NCBI RefSeq assembly: GCF_014635845.1
Contig: NZ_BMDP01000001.1
Coordinates: forward strand, 620,001-684,000
From: Oxalicibacterium solurbis
GTDB lineage: Bacteria; Pseudomonadota; Gammaproteobacteria; Burkholderiales; Burkholderiaceae_D
Direction: 5' to 3'
DNA length: 64,000 bases
This document shows positions 1 through 10,384 of this stretch, one piece after another. A program made the position numbers and the translations under genes. How positions within the stretch are numbered: position 1 is the stretch's first letter; each line of letters opens with the position of its first letter. Below the pieces are notes generated by a model, which had not been told where the DNA came from, did no database searches, and was given only the letters and a program-made list of their open reading frames with translations.

Positions 1-1075
1 GCACTTCGCGATTGCGACCTTCGCCGATCGTCACGCGATACCATTTATTGACGCCTTCGCCACCGCCGTCCGCGATACGCGAAAATTGTGCAAGGCCGTC
101 TTCCAGCTCGACACCCGCCAGCAGTTTCTGCCGCATGCCTTCTTCCAATTCGCCCAGCGTACGCACCGCGTATTCGCGATCGATACCGTAACGCGGATGC
201 ATCAGTCGATTCGCCAGATCACCGGAAGTCGTGAACAGCAACAATCCCTCGGTATTGAAATCCAGACGTCCTACGGCCAGCCATTTTCCGGTCTTCATTG
301 TCGGCAGCCGATCGAATACCGACGGACGGCCTTCCGGATCATTGGTGCTGACGATCTCGCCGGCCGGCTTGTGATAAACCAGCACGCGCGGCGGGCGCTT
401 GCTGATCTTGCGCTGAATCAGCTTGCCGTTGATGCGCACCTGATCGGTCGGCAAAATGCGCTGACCGATATGCGCAGGCTCGCCATTGACCGATACGCGA
501 CCGGCAATGATCAACTCTTCCATGTCGCGACGCGATCCCAATCCGGCCTCAGCCAGCACCTTGTGCAATTTCGGTGCATCGTCTTCTGCCGTCAAATCGC
601 GGCGGACATTTTTCTGCTCATGACGACGCTTGCTGCCATGTTCGTCGCCACCGGCCATCGCATCGAAGGCCTCGGATGTCACGAAGGAAAATACATCGTC
701 GGCATCGCTCTTTTTCGCATGCCTGCCGCTACCGGCGTTCTGATTCTGACGTCCTTGCTTGGCGGATTTACTCTGTTCCTGACGACCTGCACGCTTCTGT
801 GGCGCCTCGCCTTGCGCATCGCTACGCGCACCATCACCACCTTCAACGGGCGGCGCGGCATCGATACTCTGGTCTTTCTCTGCGTTGTTCTTACGTGACG
901 CATGACGCGCACGACGCAAACTGCGCGGACCGCGCAAGCCACGTTTTGCCGGCTTTGCGCCGGCTTCGTCTGTCGTCATGGTTTGTGCGTTTTCGCCTCG
1001 GCCCTGACCTTCCGACGAAAAGGTGTCATCGGAAGGCGCATCGGACGGATTATTTTTCGTTGGGCGATTCATCAT
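1..1075 (-). CDS. rluB: 23S rRNA pseudouridine synthase RluB (3' end outside window)
   Basis: This is an RluB/RsuA-family pseudouridine synthase, which isomerises a uridine in domain V of 23S rRNA. An S4-like RNA-binding segment ([18 protein letters not shown]) is followed by the catalytic [14 protein letters not shown] motif with its Asp, and later by the family segment around [16 protein letters not shown], where the window ends. The first ~120 residues are a low-complexity basic/acidic extension, common in betaproteobacterial RluB. Two in-frame ATGs (1075 and 1072) lie inside the end of scpB, so the genes overlap by about 25 nt and are probably translationally coupled. The C-terminus is missing because the gene leaves the window. 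Confidence 0.9.
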   Translation of the reverse strand, partial: MMNRPTKNNPSDAPSDDTFSSEGQGRGENAQTMTTDEAGAKPAKRGLRGPRSLRRARHASRKNNAEKDQSIDAAPPVEGGDGARSDAQGEAPQKRAGRQEQSKSAKQGRQNQNAGSGRHAKKSDADDVFSFVTSEAFDAMAGGDEHGSKRRHEQKNVRRDLTAEDDAPKLHKVLAEAGLGSRRDMEELIIAGRVSVNGEPAHIGQRILPTDQVRINGKLIQRKISKRPPRVLVYHKPAGEIVSTNDPEGRPSVFDRLPTMKTGKWLAVGRLDFNTEGLLLFTTSGDLANRLMHPRYGIDREYAVRTLGELEEGMRQKLLAGVELEDGLAQFSRIADGGGEGVNKWYRVTIGEGRNREV

Positions 1076-1961
1076 TCGGTTCTTCGTTGTATTGACCTTG
1101 TACGTCAATGATCGTGTCGGCCACCACGCTGGCGGTCTCTTCGGCATCGGCAGGCAGTGCCTCTTCGATTACCGCATTGTCTTGTTGGTGTTGTTCCTGG
1201 TCCAGACCGTCGCCAGTCATGGAAAGTTCTTCGGCGACGCCAATCGCGACAGCAACCTCATCGGCTGCCGCCATATCAGCGGACCGTTCTGCAGATTCGT
1301 CACTGTCTTGTTCTTCGCCTGCCTCTGCCAAATCCATGACTTCCTGTCCCAACTGGGCGGCAGCGAAACCCGCTTCAAGTCCCTGGATTTCCAGAAGCGC
1401 ATCGCCCTGCATCTCGCCTTTTTCGACTTGCTGCAACGGCGGCAATTGATCCAGCGACGTCAGTCCCAGATCGTCCAGGAACTGCTTGGTCGTGGCAAAC
1501 AATGACGGGCGTCCAGGCACATCGCGATGACCGATGCTTTCGATCCAGCCACGATCCTCGAGCATCTTGATGGTCTGCGAATTGACGGTGACGCCGCGGA
1601 TTTCCTCGATGTCACCACGGGTGACCGGTTGGCGATAAGCGATGATAGCCAGCGTTTCCAGCGTGGCGCGCGAATACTTTGGCGGTTTCTCCGGATTCAG
1701 ACGCTCCAGATAGATCTTCATTTCCGGGCGGCTCTGAAAACGCCAGCCGGTAGACAGATTGACTACTTCGATACCCTTGCCTGCCCAATCGTTGTGCAAT
1801 TCATCCAGCATCTGGCGGATATCCTCGGCGCCGATCACGCCTTCGGCGCCTTCCCCGCCTTCGACCTCGACATAAAGCTTCTTCATGTCGTTGATGGATA
1901 ATGGCTCGTGCGCGCAAAGCAGCGCTGTCTCGAGGACTTTCTTGGCCTCAGCGATGTTCAT
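1050..1961 (-). CDS. scpB: Segregation and condensation protein B
   Basis: ScpB is the winged-helix kleisin-associated subunit of the Smc-ScpA-ScpB condensin that compacts and segregates the chromosome. Residues ~1-180 hold the two winged-helix domains, including the diagnostic stretch [20 protein letters not shown] and the GRPSLFATT segment. The last ~110 residues are acidic and low in complexity (Glu/Ala/Asp rich), longer than in Bacillus ScpB but usual for Burkholderiales. At 303 aa it is complete. It overlaps the start of rluB downstream; the scpB-rluB order is common in this group. scpA would be expected nearby but is not in the window. Confidence 0.93.
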   Translation of the reverse strand: MNIAEAKKVLETALLCAHEPLSINDMKKLYVEVEGGEGAEGVIGAEDIRQMLDELHNDWAGKGIEVVNLSTGWRFQSRPEMKIYLERLNPEKPPKYSRATLETLAIIAYRQPVTRGDIEEIRGVTVNSQTIKMLEDRGWIESIGHRDVPGRPSLFATTKQFLDDLGLTSLDQLPPLQQVEKGEMQGDALLEIQGLEAGFAAAQLGQEVMDLAEAGEEQDSDESAERSADMAAADEVAVAIGVAEELSMTGDGLDQEQHQQDNAVIEEALPADAEETASVVADTIIDVQGQYNEEPNDESPNEK

Positions 1962-2116
1962 TTACGATATGGACGGCTATAGGTTGTAATTGCAGAGCTT
2001 ATATTCAACGACAATCATCATCGATGATGCCCGGTATGGATACCCGTTGATACTGCTTATTCCGACGCCCGTTTAGAGGAGATTGAGATGGGCGGGATTC
2101 AAGACTTCGAAGACTT

Positions 2117-2193
<77 letters not shown>

Positions 2194-2206
2194 TCTGAAG
2201 ATTAGA

Positions 2207-2235
2207 ACTATACATGGTATCGACTGACAACGCAA
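2207..2235 (-). promoter_or_regulatory. Putative sigma70 promoter of tRNA-fMet
   Basis: On the minus strand, -35 TTGCGT and -10 TATAGT are separated by 17 nt. The -10 lies 13 nt upstream of the tRNA 5' end, which predicts a leader of only a few bases. Confidence 0.5.
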
Positions 2236-2354
2236 ACATCATTGCATTTTCTTTCTGCAGAAGTTCTTCGCTGCGATGCTAAACTTCCTGCAGATACAAC
2301 GAACTTCTATGCCGGCATTACTTCTTCAATAAGCTTCTTCGACATTTGCATCCC

Positions 2355-2939
2355 ATGAATTTTTGTTCCGAATGCGCGCACCCGGTTTCGCTGACGATTC
2401 CCGATGGCGACAATCGCCCGCGTTATGTATGCGGCAATTGCGGTGCCATTCATTATCAGAATCCGAAAATGGTGCTCGGCTCCATTCCCGTCTGGGACGA
2501 AGATGGCGACATGCGCATTCTGCTGTGCAAACGCGCGATCGAACCGCGCTACGGTTACTGGACGCTTCCCGCCGGCTTCATGGAAAACAATGAGACGACG
2601 ACCGAAGCCGCCATGCGCGAAACCATCGAAGAAGCCGGCGCCAACATCCAGTTGCACGAGCTGTTCTCGTTGCTCAACGTACCGCATGTACATCAGGTAC
2701 ACATGTTCTACCGTGCAACCTTGCTTGATTTGAACTATGCAGCCGGACCGGAAAGCCTGGAAGTGAAATTGTTCGCGCCGAAAGATATTCCGTGGAACGA
2801 GATCGCCTTCCAGACAGTCGGCAATACACTGAAATTTTTCCTGGAAGACCATGCCGCACGACAGAAAGGCGGCTACCGATTCCATACAATGGACATTCTG
2901 AAACCGATGCCGCGTGCCGAATCGACCGCTGCAAGCTGA
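2355..2939 (+). CDS. Zinc-ribbon Nudix hydrolase
   Basis: This is a Nudix-fold pyrophosphohydrolase; the exact nucleoside-diphosphate-type substrate cannot be told from sequence. An N-terminal zinc ribbon (CSEC near residue 4 and CGNC ~20 residues later) precedes the Nudix box GFMENNETTTEAAMRETIEEAG, which has the REXXEE-type metal-binding glutamates (RETIEEAG). This layout resembles the NudC-like/ADP-ribose pyrophosphatase-like family with the Nudix_N_2 ribbon. It encodes 194 aa from ATG 2355; an upstream TTG at 2346 is in frame. No strong ribosome-binding site is visible, so the start is uncertain. It stands alone and is convergent with amtB across a strong hairpin. Confidence 0.85.
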   Translation: MNFCSECAHPVSLTIPDGDNRPRYVCGNCGAIHYQNPKMVLGSIPVWDEDGDMRILLCKRAIEPRYGYWTLPAGFMENNETTTEAAMRETIEEAGANIQLHELFSLLNVPHVHQVHMFYRATLLDLNYAAGPESLEVKLFAPKDIPWNEIAFQTVGNTLKFFLEDHAARQKGGYRFHTMDILKPMPRAESTAAS

Positions 2940-2963
2940 AAACCCATATCGCACAGCTTACGA

Positions 2964-2991
2964 AAAACGGCAGCCCATGCGCTGCCGTTTT
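2964..2991. terminator. Bidirectional intrinsic terminator
   Basis: An 11-bp stem (AAAACGGCAGC/GCTGCCGTTTT) with a 6-nt loop and T-rich flanks separates the convergent Nudix and amtB genes. Confidence 0.85.
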
Positions 2992-3025
2992 CCTTTTCTT
3001 CATCTCTTCCTTTACATCACCAATA

Positions 3026-4228
3026 TCACCAATACGTTTCCCGTTCAGGCGTTGCACTGATCTTGTGGATCGACAGATCCGCGCCATCGAACTCCTGCTC
3101 CGGATCCAGGCGAATACCCATTGTCGCCTTCAGCACGCCATAAATCACTGTGCCACCAATCAATGCAATCGCAATGCCCAGGGCCGTGCCGATCAATTGC
3201 GACATGAAAGAGACGCCGCCCAAACCGCCCAACGCCTTCGTTCCAAAAATTCCGGCTGCGAGGCCGCCCCATGTACCGCACAATCCATGCAGAGGCCACA
3301 CGCCCAACACGTCGTCGATTTTCCATTTGTTCTGCGTCAACGCGAACATACGGACAAAGATAAAGCCGCCGATCGCGCCAGTCACCAGCGCGCCCAGCGG
3401 ATGCATCAAATTTGAGCCGGCACACACCGCCACCAGACCGGCCAGCGGCCCGTTGTGCACGTAGCCCGGATCGTTCTTGCCCGCCAGAAAAGCCGCCAGT
3501 GTGCCGCCGACCATGGCCATCAGCGAATTGACAGCGACCAAGCCGTTCATCTGCTCCATCGTCTGTGCACTCATCACGTTGAAGCCGAACCAGCCGACCG
3601 TCAGAATCCATGCACCCAGTGCCAGAAAGGGAATACTTGATGGTGGATGCGCGGCGATGGCGCCCTCCTTCGTGTAGCGCCCGCGGCGCGCGCCGAGGAA
3701 CAGCACAGCCGGCAACGCGATCCAGCCGCCGACCGCATGCACGACTACCGAACCGGCGAAATCATGGAAGTCTTCCGAGAACGTCGCATGTAACCACGCC
3801 TGAATGCCGAAATGCTGGTTCCATGCAATGCCTTCGAAAAACGGATAGACGAATCCGACGATCAGCGCCGTCGCCAGCAATTGCGGATGAAAGCGTGAAC
3901 GTTCGGCGATCCCGCCAGAAATGATCGCCGGGATCGCCGCAGCAAAAGTCAGCAGGAAAAAGAACTTCACCAACTCAAACCCGTTGCGTTGCGACAGCAC
4001 CTCCGCATTGCTGAAAAAGCTGGTGCCGTAGGCAATCGCGTAACCGACGAAGAAATAGGCGATGGTCGACACGGCAAAATCGACTAATATTTTGACCAGT
4101 GCGTTGACCTGGTTTTTCTTGCGTACCGTGCCCAGTTCCAGAAAAGCAAACCCGGCATGCATCGCCAACACCATGATGGCGCCGAGCATGATGAACAGGG
4201 CATCGGTGCCGTTTTTAAGTGCATCCAT
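3026..4228 (-). CDS. amtB: Ammonium channel Amt family
   Basis: This is an inner-membrane Amt/Mep/Rh channel conducting ammonium. The chain is 400 aa with about 11 hydrophobic segments. The pore twin histidines are present: H164 in the VVVHAVGGW segment and H314 in WPLHGLCGTWGG, along with the conserved WFGFN and NSLMAMVGG segments. ATG 4228 was chosen over an in-frame start 30 codons upstream because GGGAGA sits about 8 nt before it and the mature protein then begins directly at the first membrane segment. No glnK lies beside it, so it may be a second Amt paralogue. It is divergent from aat. Confidence 0.93.
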   Translation of the reverse strand: MDALKNGTDALFIMLGAIMVLAMHAGFAFLELGTVRKKNQVNALVKILVDFAVSTIAYFFVGYAIAYGTSFFSNAEVLSQRNGFELVKFFFLLTFAAAIPAIISGGIAERSRFHPQLLATALIVGFVYPFFEGIAWNQHFGIQAWLHATFSEDFHDFAGSVVVHAVGGWIALPAVLFLGARRGRYTKEGAIAAHPPSSIPFLALGAWILTVGWFGFNVMSAQTMEQMNGLVAVNSLMAMVGGTLAAFLAGKNDPGYVHNGPLAGLVAVCAGSNLMHPLGALVTGAIGGFIFVRMFALTQNKWKIDDVLGVWPLHGLCGTWGGLAAGIFGTKALGGLGGVSFMSQLIGTALGIAIALIGGTVIYGVLKATMGIRLDPEQEFDGADLSIHKISATPERETYW

Positions 4229-4410
4229 GCGGAAAATCTCCCAATTAATGTGCATCGCAAACAAAATGACGCACCATAAAAGCAAAAATCGTTCCTTTTT
4301 GGTGACGTTTACAAGCACATGATTAATAAGGATTATTTTTCCGCCCTTCTCAAATTTTCAGCGGACGCACCACAGCCGGGCAAAATAGCGTACCAACTTG
4401 GGGAGTACGC

Positions 4411-5169
4411 ATGATTCCCTGGCTGGAAGCAGAAGACTCTTTTCCGGACGTTTCCACCGCCCTGACCGAAGCAGACGGCGCGGCGGGCCTCCTGGCCGCC
4501 GGTGCCGACCTGTCACCGCAACGCCTGTTGATGGCCTATCGCGCCGGTATCTTCCCGTGGTTTTCGGAAGGCCAACCAATCCTGTGGTGGAGCACGGACC
4601 CGCGCATGGTGTTGTTCGTCAACGAGTTCAGGATTTCCGACAGCCTGCGCAAGGTTTTGCGCAAGGTGGAGCAAAGCATGACGAATGCAGGACCATGGCA
4701 GGTGCGCTTCGATCATGCGTTCGAAGATGTAATGCGCAATTGCGCAGAACCTCGGCGCAGTGAAGCGGGAACCTGGATATCTGACGAGATCATCGCTGGC
4801 TACAGCGCCTTGCATCGTAGCGGCCACGCCCATTCGGCAGAAGTCTGGCTCGACGGCAAACTGGTCGGCGGTGCTTACGGTGTCAGTATTGGACGGATGT
4901 TTTACGGCGAATCGATGTTCGCACGCGTCAGCGACGCCTCCAAGATTGCGCTGGCTTACCTGGTTCGCTTCCTGCAAAGTCGCGGCGTTTCAATGATAGA
5001 CTGCCAGCAGCAAACTGCGCATCTGGCTTCACTCGGCGCGCGGCCGATTCCGCGCGCCGAATTCGTTTCGTTGCTGCGACATCTGGTCGATGCGCCGCAG
5101 ATAGAAGACTGGAAACCAATTGCGCCGCTGCCGGTCAACTGGACATACTCCTCGCGCAAGCAATCATGA
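4411..5169 (+). CDS. aat: Leucyl/phenylalanyl-tRNA-protein transferase
   Basis: Aat transfers Leu or Phe from aminoacyl-tRNA to proteins with N-terminal Lys/Arg, creating primary N-degrons for ClpS-ClpAP. The 252-aa protein has the family core: [20 protein letters not shown], the [12 protein letters not shown] segment, the [20 protein letters not shown] motif and a late [14 protein letters not shown] segment. Its stop overlaps the start of bpt (ATGA), so the two tRNA-dependent transferases are translationally coupled. Confidence 0.96.
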   Translation: MIPWLEAEDSFPDVSTALTEADGAAGLLAAGADLSPQRLLMAYRAGIFPWFSEGQPILWWSTDPRMVLFVNEFRISDSLRKVLRKVEQSMTNAGPWQVRFDHAFEDVMRNCAEPRRSEAGTWISDEIIAGYSALHRSGHAHSAEVWLDGKLVGGAYGVSIGRMFYGESMFARVSDASKIALAYLVRFLQSRGVSMIDCQQQTAHLASLGARPIPRAEFVSLLRHLVDAPQIEDWKPIAPLPVNWTYSSRKQS

Positions 5170-5900
5170 CGCATCCCAAGGAATTACCGTTCTCGACGCT
5201 GCAGTTTTACGCGACCGCACCTTATCCATGCAGTTATCTGGATGGCAGACAGGCGCGCTCGCAGGTTGCCACGCCCTCGCATCTGATCAATGCGGATGTC
5301 TATGCCGAACTGGTGAGAAACGGTTTCCGGCGCAGCGGCATCTTCACCTACCGCCCCTACTGCGACGGCTGCCAGGCATGCACGCCCGTTCGCATCCGCG
5401 TCGATGACTTCACGCCAAACCGCAGCCAGCGGCGCGCATGGATCAAGCATGGCGATTTGCAAGCTTCCGTTACCAAGCTGCTTTATCTGCCCGAACATTA
5501 CGACTTGTATCTGCGTTATCAGACGGCACGCCATGCCGGCGGCGGCATGGATCAGGACAGCCGCGAGCAGTATGCGCAGTTTCTTTTGCAGAGCAAGGTC
5601 AATACACGCCTTGTCGAATTTCGCGATATAGAAGACGACACCTTGCGCATGATCAGCATCATCGACGTGCTCGGCGACGGTCTGTCGTCCGTCTACACGT
5701 TTTACGATCCCGATTCTGCTGGCGCCTCGTACGGCACCTACAATGTCCTGTGGCAGATCGAACAGGCCCGTCTGCTGAACATGCCTTACATCTACCTCGG
5801 TTACTGGATCGCGGAAAGCCCCAAGATGTCGTACAAGATCAACTTCCAGCCTCTGGAGGCGCTGCGACATGGAGAATGGCGACCGTTGCTGCCTGACTAA
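5166..5900 (+). CDS. bpt: Aspartate/glutamate leucyltransferase (bacterial Ate1-like)
   Basis: Bpt attaches Leu from Leu-tRNA to proteins with N-terminal Asp or Glu, routing them into the ClpS-ClpAP N-degron pathway. The 244-aa protein shows the ATE N-terminal cysteine region ([12 protein letters not shown], then [16 protein letters not shown]), the HAGGGMD segment, and the C-terminal YLGYWI and [11 protein letters not shown] motifs. It starts inside the aat stop codon (4-nt overlap). The family was historically named arginyl-tRNA transferase; bacterial members with this architecture use Leu. Confidence 0.95.
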   Translation: MTHPKELPFSTLQFYATAPYPCSYLDGRQARSQVATPSHLINADVYAELVRNGFRRSGIFTYRPYCDGCQACTPVRIRVDDFTPNRSQRRAWIKHGDLQASVTKLLYLPEHYDLYLRYQTARHAGGGMDQDSREQYAQFLLQSKVNTRLVEFRDIEDDTLRMISIIDVLGDGLSSVYTFYDPDSAGASYGTYNVLWQIEQARLLNMPYIYLGYWIAESPKMSYKINFQPLEALRHGEWRPLLPD

Positions 5901-5983
5901 GCCTGGGCCGTCCGCGCTAAAATGCATGCTTTGCGGCTGCCGCCCGGCAGCTGATCCGCTCATTGCTAGACAGCGCATATATC

Positions 5984-7024
5984 GTGTCCGAAAAATTTCT
6001 CTACTCTCTTGCTCGCCCCTTCCTGTTTTCCATCGATCCGGAAGCTGCACACAACCTGACCTTGCCTGCCCTGCGCCGCGCCGCATCATGGGGGCTGACA
6101 TCATCATTCACGCGCCCGACCGACGATCCACGCACCATGATGGGCATCACCTTCCCGAATCCGGTCGGCCTGGCCGCGGGACTCGACAAGGATGGCGCCT
6201 ACATCGACGGACTGGCGACGCTGGGCTTCGGCTTCATCGAAGTCGGTACCGTGACCCCACGCCCACAGCCGGGCAATCCGATGCCACGCATGTTTCGTCT
6301 GCCGGCGGCAAAAGCGGTCATCAATCGCATGGGCTTCAACAATGGCGGTGTCGATGCCTTCGTCGCCAACGTTCAGGCTTCGCGCTTCTATCAGAACAAG
6401 GAAGGCGTGCTCGGTTTAAACATCGGCAAGAATGCCGATACGCCCATCGAACGCGCAGTCGACGATTACCTGATCTGCCTGCAGAAGGTCTATCCGTATG
6501 CAAGCTATGTGACCGTCAACATTTCGTCGCCGAACACGAAAAACCTGCGGCAACTGCAAGGCGCATCCGAACTCGACGGTCTGCTCTCCCGCCTGAAGGA
6601 TGCACAACAGCGCCTGGCCGATCAGCACAAACGTTACGTGCCGATCGCGCTGAAGATTGCACCGGATATCGATCAGGAACAGATTCAGACGATCGCGCAA
6701 GCGCTGCTGCATCACAAGATGGATGCCGTCATCGCGACCAATACCACCATCAGCCGTGAAGCCGTGCAGGGATTGAAACATGCCGAAGAAACCGGCGGTC
6801 TCTCAGGCGCGCCGGTCTTCGAATCCTCGAATGCCGTGATTCGCGCGCTGAAACAGGAAGTGGGTGATGCATTGCCGATCATCGGCGTCGGCGGCATTCT
6901 GTCCGGTGCCGATGCCAAGGCGAAAATCGAAGCCGGTGCTTCATTGGTCCAGCTTTATACGGGATTGATCTATCAGGGACCTGCACTGGTGCGCGAATGT
7001 GCGGCGGCCTTGCACGGCATGTAA
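5984..7024 (+). CDS. pyrD: Dihydroorotate dehydrogenase, class 2 (quinone-linked)
   Basis: PyrD oxidises dihydroorotate to orotate at the inner membrane with quinone as acceptor, in pyrimidine synthesis. The class-2 N-terminal membrane-association helix ([18 protein letters not shown]) precedes the FMN barrel with [22 protein letters not shown], the catalytic-Ser region [15 protein letters not shown], and the C-terminal IIGVGGI and [13 protein letters not shown] phosphate-binding segments. GTG 5984 is preferred over an upstream TTG because it gives the usual class-2 N-terminus; the protein is then 346 aa. No clear Shine-Dalgarno is seen. Confidence 0.95.
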   Translation: MSEKFLYSLARPFLFSIDPEAAHNLTLPALRRAASWGLTSSFTRPTDDPRTMMGITFPNPVGLAAGLDKDGAYIDGLATLGFGFIEVGTVTPRPQPGNPMPRMFRLPAAKAVINRMGFNNGGVDAFVANVQASRFYQNKEGVLGLNIGKNADTPIERAVDDYLICLQKVYPYASYVTVNISSPNTKNLRQLQGASELDGLLSRLKDAQQRLADQHKRYVPIALKIAPDIDQEQIQTIAQALLHHKMDAVIATNTTISREAVQGLKHAEETGGLSGAPVFESSNAVIRALKQEVGDALPIIGVGGILSGADAKAKIEAGASLVQLYTGLIYQGPALVRECAAALHGM

Positions 7025-7062
7025 CCGTTTTCGAATCGCTGCCTTCGACGGCAACAATAAAA

Positions 7063-7086
7063 AAGCCCAAACATCTGTTTGGGCTT
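7063..7086. terminator. Bidirectional terminator between pyrD and clpA
   Basis: A 10-bp stem (AAGCCCAAAC/GTTTGGGCTT) with a 4-nt loop is flanked by A and T runs, so it can serve both convergent genes. Confidence 0.9.
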
Positions 7087-7116
7087 TTTTGCATGCAAGC
7101 AGTTTGCTCGTCCGAC

Positions 7117-9420
7117 TTATTCCACTTCCACCGTTTCCGGTGCCGCGGTCGGCGGTGCCGTATCGCTCTCGCTGAAATCCAGCTTGATCTGCTCCTTGTC
7201 GTCGAGATCGACCGTCACCTTGCCGCCGGAAACCAGACGGCCGAACAACAGTTCGTCGGCCAGCGCCTTGCGGATCATGTCCTGGATCAGGCGTGACATC
7301 GGCCGCGCGCCCATCAGCGGATCGAAACCCTTGCGCGCCAGGAACTTGCGCAGGTTCTCGCTGAAGATCGCCTCGACCTTCTTCTCATGCAACTGCTCTT
7401 CCAGTTGCATCAGGAACTTGTCGACCACACGCAGGATGATTTCCTCGTCCAGCGCACGGAAGCTGATGATCGCATCCAGACGATTGCGGAACTCCGGCGT
7501 AAACATCCGCTTGATGTCGGCCATCTCGTCGCCGGCTTCCTTCTTCTCGGTAAAGCCGATCGAACGCTTTTGCAGGCTTTCCGCACCGGCATTGGTCGTC
7601 ATGACTATGATCACGTTACGGAAATCCGCCTTGCGACCGTTGTTGTCAGTCAGCGTGCCGTGATCCATCACCTGCAGCAGGATATTGAAGATATCCGGAT
7701 GCGCCTTTTCGATCTCGTCGAGCAGCAGCACTGCATGCGGCTTCTTCGTGATCGCTTCGGTCAGCAGGCCGCCCTGGTCAAAACCAACATATCCCGGCGG
7801 CGCACCGATCAAGCGGCTTACCGCATGACGTTCCATGTATTCCGACATGTCGAAGCGGATCAACTCGATACCCATGATGAAGGCTAGTTGCTTGGCAGCC
7901 TCGGTCTTGCCGACACCCGTCGGCCCGGAAAACAGGAAAGCACCGATCGGCTTGTCCGCCTTGCCCAGACCCGCACGCGCGACCTTGATCGCCGACGCCA
8001 GTGCTTCCAGCGCCGGATCCTGGCCAAACACGACATTCTTCAAGTCGCGCTCGATCGTCTGCAGCTTCGAGCGGTCGTCCTGATTGACGGTCTGTGGCGG
8101 AATACGCGCAATCTTCGAGATGATTTCCTCAATCTCGGATTTGCCGATCGTCTTCTTCTGCTTGGACTTCGGCAGGATGCGCTGCGCCGCACCGGCTTCG
8201 TCGATCACGTCGATCGCCTTGTCAGGCAGATGCCGATCATTGATATAGCGCGCAGCCAGTTCCGCCGCAGACGTCAGCGCAGACGACGAATACTTGACGC
8301 CGTGATGCTCCTCGAAGCGCGACTTCAGACCGCGCAGGATCTGCACGGTCTGCTCGACGCTCGGCTCGTTGACATCGATCTTCTGGAAACGGCGCGACAG
8401 CGCATGGTCTTTCTCGAACACGCCGCGGAATTCCGTGAACGTGGTCGCGCCTATGCATTTCAGCTGGCCGTTCGACAGCGCCGGCTTTAGCAGATTGGAA
8501 GCATCCAGCGTGCCGCCCGACGCCGAACCGGCGCCGATGATCGTATGGATCTCGTCGATGAACAGGATGCCGTTCGGGTTGTCCTTCAACTGTTTCAGCA
8601 CAGCCTTCAGGCGCTGCTCGAAATCACCCCGATACTTGGTGCCGGCCAGCAAGGCGCCCATATCGAGCGAATAGACGACCGCATTCTGCAGCACTTCGGG
8701 CACATCGCCCTGCGTGATGCGCCACGCGAGCCCCTCGGCGATTGCCGTCTTGCCGACACCAGCCTCACCAACCAACAACGGATTGTTCTTGCGACGGCGG
8801 CACAGTATCTGGATCACACGCTCGACTTCACCTTCGCGGCCGATCAGCGGATCGATCTTGCCTTCGGCAGCCATCTTGTTCAGGTTCTGGGTGAACTGAT
8901 CGAGGGCACTTTCCTTCTGCTGGCCTTCGACCGGTGTCGCATCTTCAGCGCCTTCCGACGCCTTCTGGGAATCAGGTTGCTGATCCTTGCGTACGCCGTG
9001 GGAAATGAAATTGACGACGTCCAGCCGCGTCACGCCCTGCTGATGCAGGTAATAGACGGCGTGCGAATCCTTCTCGCCGAAGATGGCAACCAACACGTTC
9101 GCGCCGGTCACTTCCTTCTTGCCGTTGGATGCAGACTGCACATGCATGATCGCGCGCTGGATCACGCGCTGGAAACCCAGCGTCGGCTGAGTATCGACTT
9201 CGGCCGTGCCCGGCACGGTCGGCGTATTGTCGTTGATGAAGTTCGTCAGCGTCTTGCGCAAATCGTCGATATTGACGGCGCAGGCGCGCAGGACTTCCGC
9301 AGCCGACGGATTGTCGAGCAATGCCAGCAGCAGATGCTCAACAGTAATAAATTCATGGCGCGCCTGTCTTGCTTCGACAAACGCCATATGCAAACTGACT
9401 TCCAATTCCTGCGCAATCAT
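7117..9420 (-). CDS. clpA: ATP-dependent Clp protease ATP-binding subunit ClpA
   Basis: ClpA is the AAA+ unfoldase that feeds substrates to ClpP and receives N-degron cargo from ClpS. An N-terminal Clp-repeat domain (to ~145) is followed by a first ATPase module (Walker A GEAGVGKT, Walker [10 protein letters not shown]) and a second (Walker A GPTGVGKT, Walker [10 protein letters not shown]), plus the C-terminal D2 small domain. The acidic tail is rich in Glu/Pro/Thr. The ATG at 9420 overlaps the clpS stop codon (ATGA), giving 767 aa. The clpP gene is not in the window. Confidence 0.97.
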   Translation of the reverse strand: MIAQELEVSLHMAFVEARQARHEFITVEHLLLALLDNPSAAEVLRACAVNIDDLRKTLTNFINDNTPTVPGTAEVDTQPTLGFQRVIQRAIMHVQSASNGKKEVTGANVLVAIFGEKDSHAVYYLHQQGVTRLDVVNFISHGVRKDQQPDSQKASEGAEDATPVEGQQKESALDQFTQNLNKMAAEGKIDPLIGREGEVERVIQILCRRRKNNPLLVGEAGVGKTAIAEGLAWRITQGDVPEVLQNAVVYSLDMGALLAGTKYRGDFEQRLKAVLKQLKDNPNGILFIDEIHTIIGAGSASGGTLDASNLLKPALSNGQLKCIGATTFTEFRGVFEKDHALSRRFQKIDVNEPSVEQTVQILRGLKSRFEEHHGVKYSSSALTSAAELAARYINDRHLPDKAIDVIDEAGAAQRILPKSKQKKTIGKSEIEEIISKIARIPPQTVNQDDRSKLQTIERDLKNVVFGQDPALEALASAIKVARAGLGKADKPIGAFLFSGPTGVGKTEAAKQLAFIMGIELIRFDMSEYMERHAVSRLIGAPPGYVGFDQGGLLTEAITKKPHAVLLLDEIEKAHPDIFNILLQVMDHGTLTDNNGRKADFRNVIIVMTTNAGAESLQKRSIGFTEKKEAGDEMADIKRMFTPEFRNRLDAIISFRALDEEIILRVVDKFLMQLEEQLHEKKVEAIFSENLRKFLARKGFDPLMGARPMSRLIQDMIRKALADELLFGRLVSGGKVTVDLDDKEQIKLDFSESDTAPPTAAPETVEVE

Positions 9421-9725
9421 ACTTCCTCCATCACGCACTGCAGGGGGTGCCCCGCTTTTCGGGCGTGGCTCAAAACCAACTCAACCTTTGTAGACGCAAT
9501 ATCCCTCGGATAAACGCCACAAATCCCTTTTCCATCGCGGTGAACCATGAGCATGATTTGCGTCGCATTCTCACGATCTTTATTAAAGTATTCCTGAAGA
9601 ATCATCACGACGAATTCCATCGGCGTGTAATCATCGTTCAACAATAACACCTGGTACATCGACGGCGGCTTGAGTTTCTGCTCCTGCCGCTGAAGAACCG
9701 TTCCTTCGTCATGCTTGATTGTCAT
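9417..9725 (-). CDS. clpS: ClpS, adaptor for ClpA
   Basis: ClpS binds proteins with N-terminal Leu, Phe, Trp or Tyr and delivers them to ClpAP. The 102-aa protein has a flexible N-terminal extension followed by the core [20 protein letters not shown], whose NDD and Met-Glu-Phe residues form the N-degron pocket, and the conserved [16 protein letters not shown] segment. It is the first gene of a clpS-clpA operon, with a 4-nt overlap. Confidence 0.97.
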   Translation of the reverse strand: MTIKHDEGTVLQRQEQKLKPPSMYQVLLLNDDYTPMEFVVMILQEYFNKDRENATQIMLMVHRDGKGICGVYPRDIASTKVELVLSHARKAGHPLQCVMEEV

Positions 9726-10088
9726 AGGCTTATTCTAATACGTTCGCCCAGACGCACAATGCCCGGAAGAGCGAAGAAATAAATCGTCAGTTCAAATCTT
9801 ACGCGTTTTCTTCTGTCGATGCAGATGACGCCCTGCTAGCCAAAATCAAGGGGCACAACAGATGTTTTGGTATCCATTTCGAGGACGAAACAGACTTGTA
9901 AAATCGCCATCAAAACTTCTTGACTTTTACATTTTTTACGTAAAGAATGAATCTATTGACATCCTTGACAACATCTGAGGTGTCAATAAAAAAAGAAGTG
10001 AGCAAGTTCTAAGGAGGGGCAACGGTTAGGCGAGGCTTCTTACTTTTGCGGCTCGTGTGATTAAGTCTATATCAAGAAAGACGCTTTT
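9726..10088. other. Intergenic region with csp leader
   Basis: This 363-nt stretch separates the divergent clpS and csp genes. The clpS-proximal half shows no supported gene. The csp-proximal half holds a promoter-like pair at 9920-9948 and a ~135-nt AT-rich leader. The leader contains an inverted repeat TTGACA/TGTCAA (9967-9988) and a perfect AAGGAGG at 10011-10017, which is too far from the csp start to be its own ribosome-binding site. Confidence 0.6.
9920..9948 (+). promoter_or_regulatory. Putative promoter of the cold-shock gene
   Basis: -35 TTGACT and -10 AAGAAT are 17 nt apart. Initiation near 9955 would give a leader of ~135 nt, the length typical of cspA-type mRNAs. Confidence 0.45.
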
Positions 10089-10292
10089 ATGGCAACAGGT
10101 ACAGTCAAGTGGTTCAACGATTCTAAAGGCTTCGGCTTTATCACGCCGGACGACGGCGGCGAAGATCTGTTTGCACATTTTTCTGCAATCCAGATGAACG
10201 GCTTCAAGACGCTCAAAGAAGGTCAGAAAGTCCAGTTCGAAGTCACGCAAGGCCCTAAAGGCAAGCAAGCTTCCAACATTCAAGCTCCTTGA
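10089..10292 (+). CDS. Cold-shock domain protein (CspA family)
   Basis: This 67-aa protein is a single OB-fold cold-shock domain that binds single-stranded RNA/DNA. Both nucleic-acid-binding motifs are intact: KGFGFI (RNP1) and DLFAHFSAI (RNP2), with the usual start [11 protein letters not shown]. The ribosome-binding site is weak (AGAAAG about 8 nt upstream), and the long leader suggests post-transcriptional control. Which Csp paralogue it is, and whether it is cold-induced, cannot be told from sequence. Confidence 0.96.
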   Translation: MATGTVKWFNDSKGFGFITPDDGGEDLFAHFSAIQMNGFKTLKEGQKVQFEVTQGPKGKQASNIQAP

Positions 10293-10307
10293 TTTGTTGT
10301 GGCTTAC

Positions 10308-10333
10308 AAAAACCCCGCCAAGGCGGGGTTTTT
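10308..10333 (+). terminator. Intrinsic terminator of csp
   Basis: A 12-bp stem (AAAAACCCCGCC/GGCGGGGTTTTT) with a 2-nt centre is followed by a T run. Confidence 0.9.
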
Positions 10334-10384
10334 TTATGGCAACAGGAATGGCGACTTGTTTGCATTCCGCATACCATCCTCACC

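Noticed and set aside
9728-9899. Open frame of 57 codons on the plus strand between clpS and csp
   Set aside because: It has no ATG, GTG or TTG near its 5' end and no ribosome-binding site, so I treat it as non-coding.
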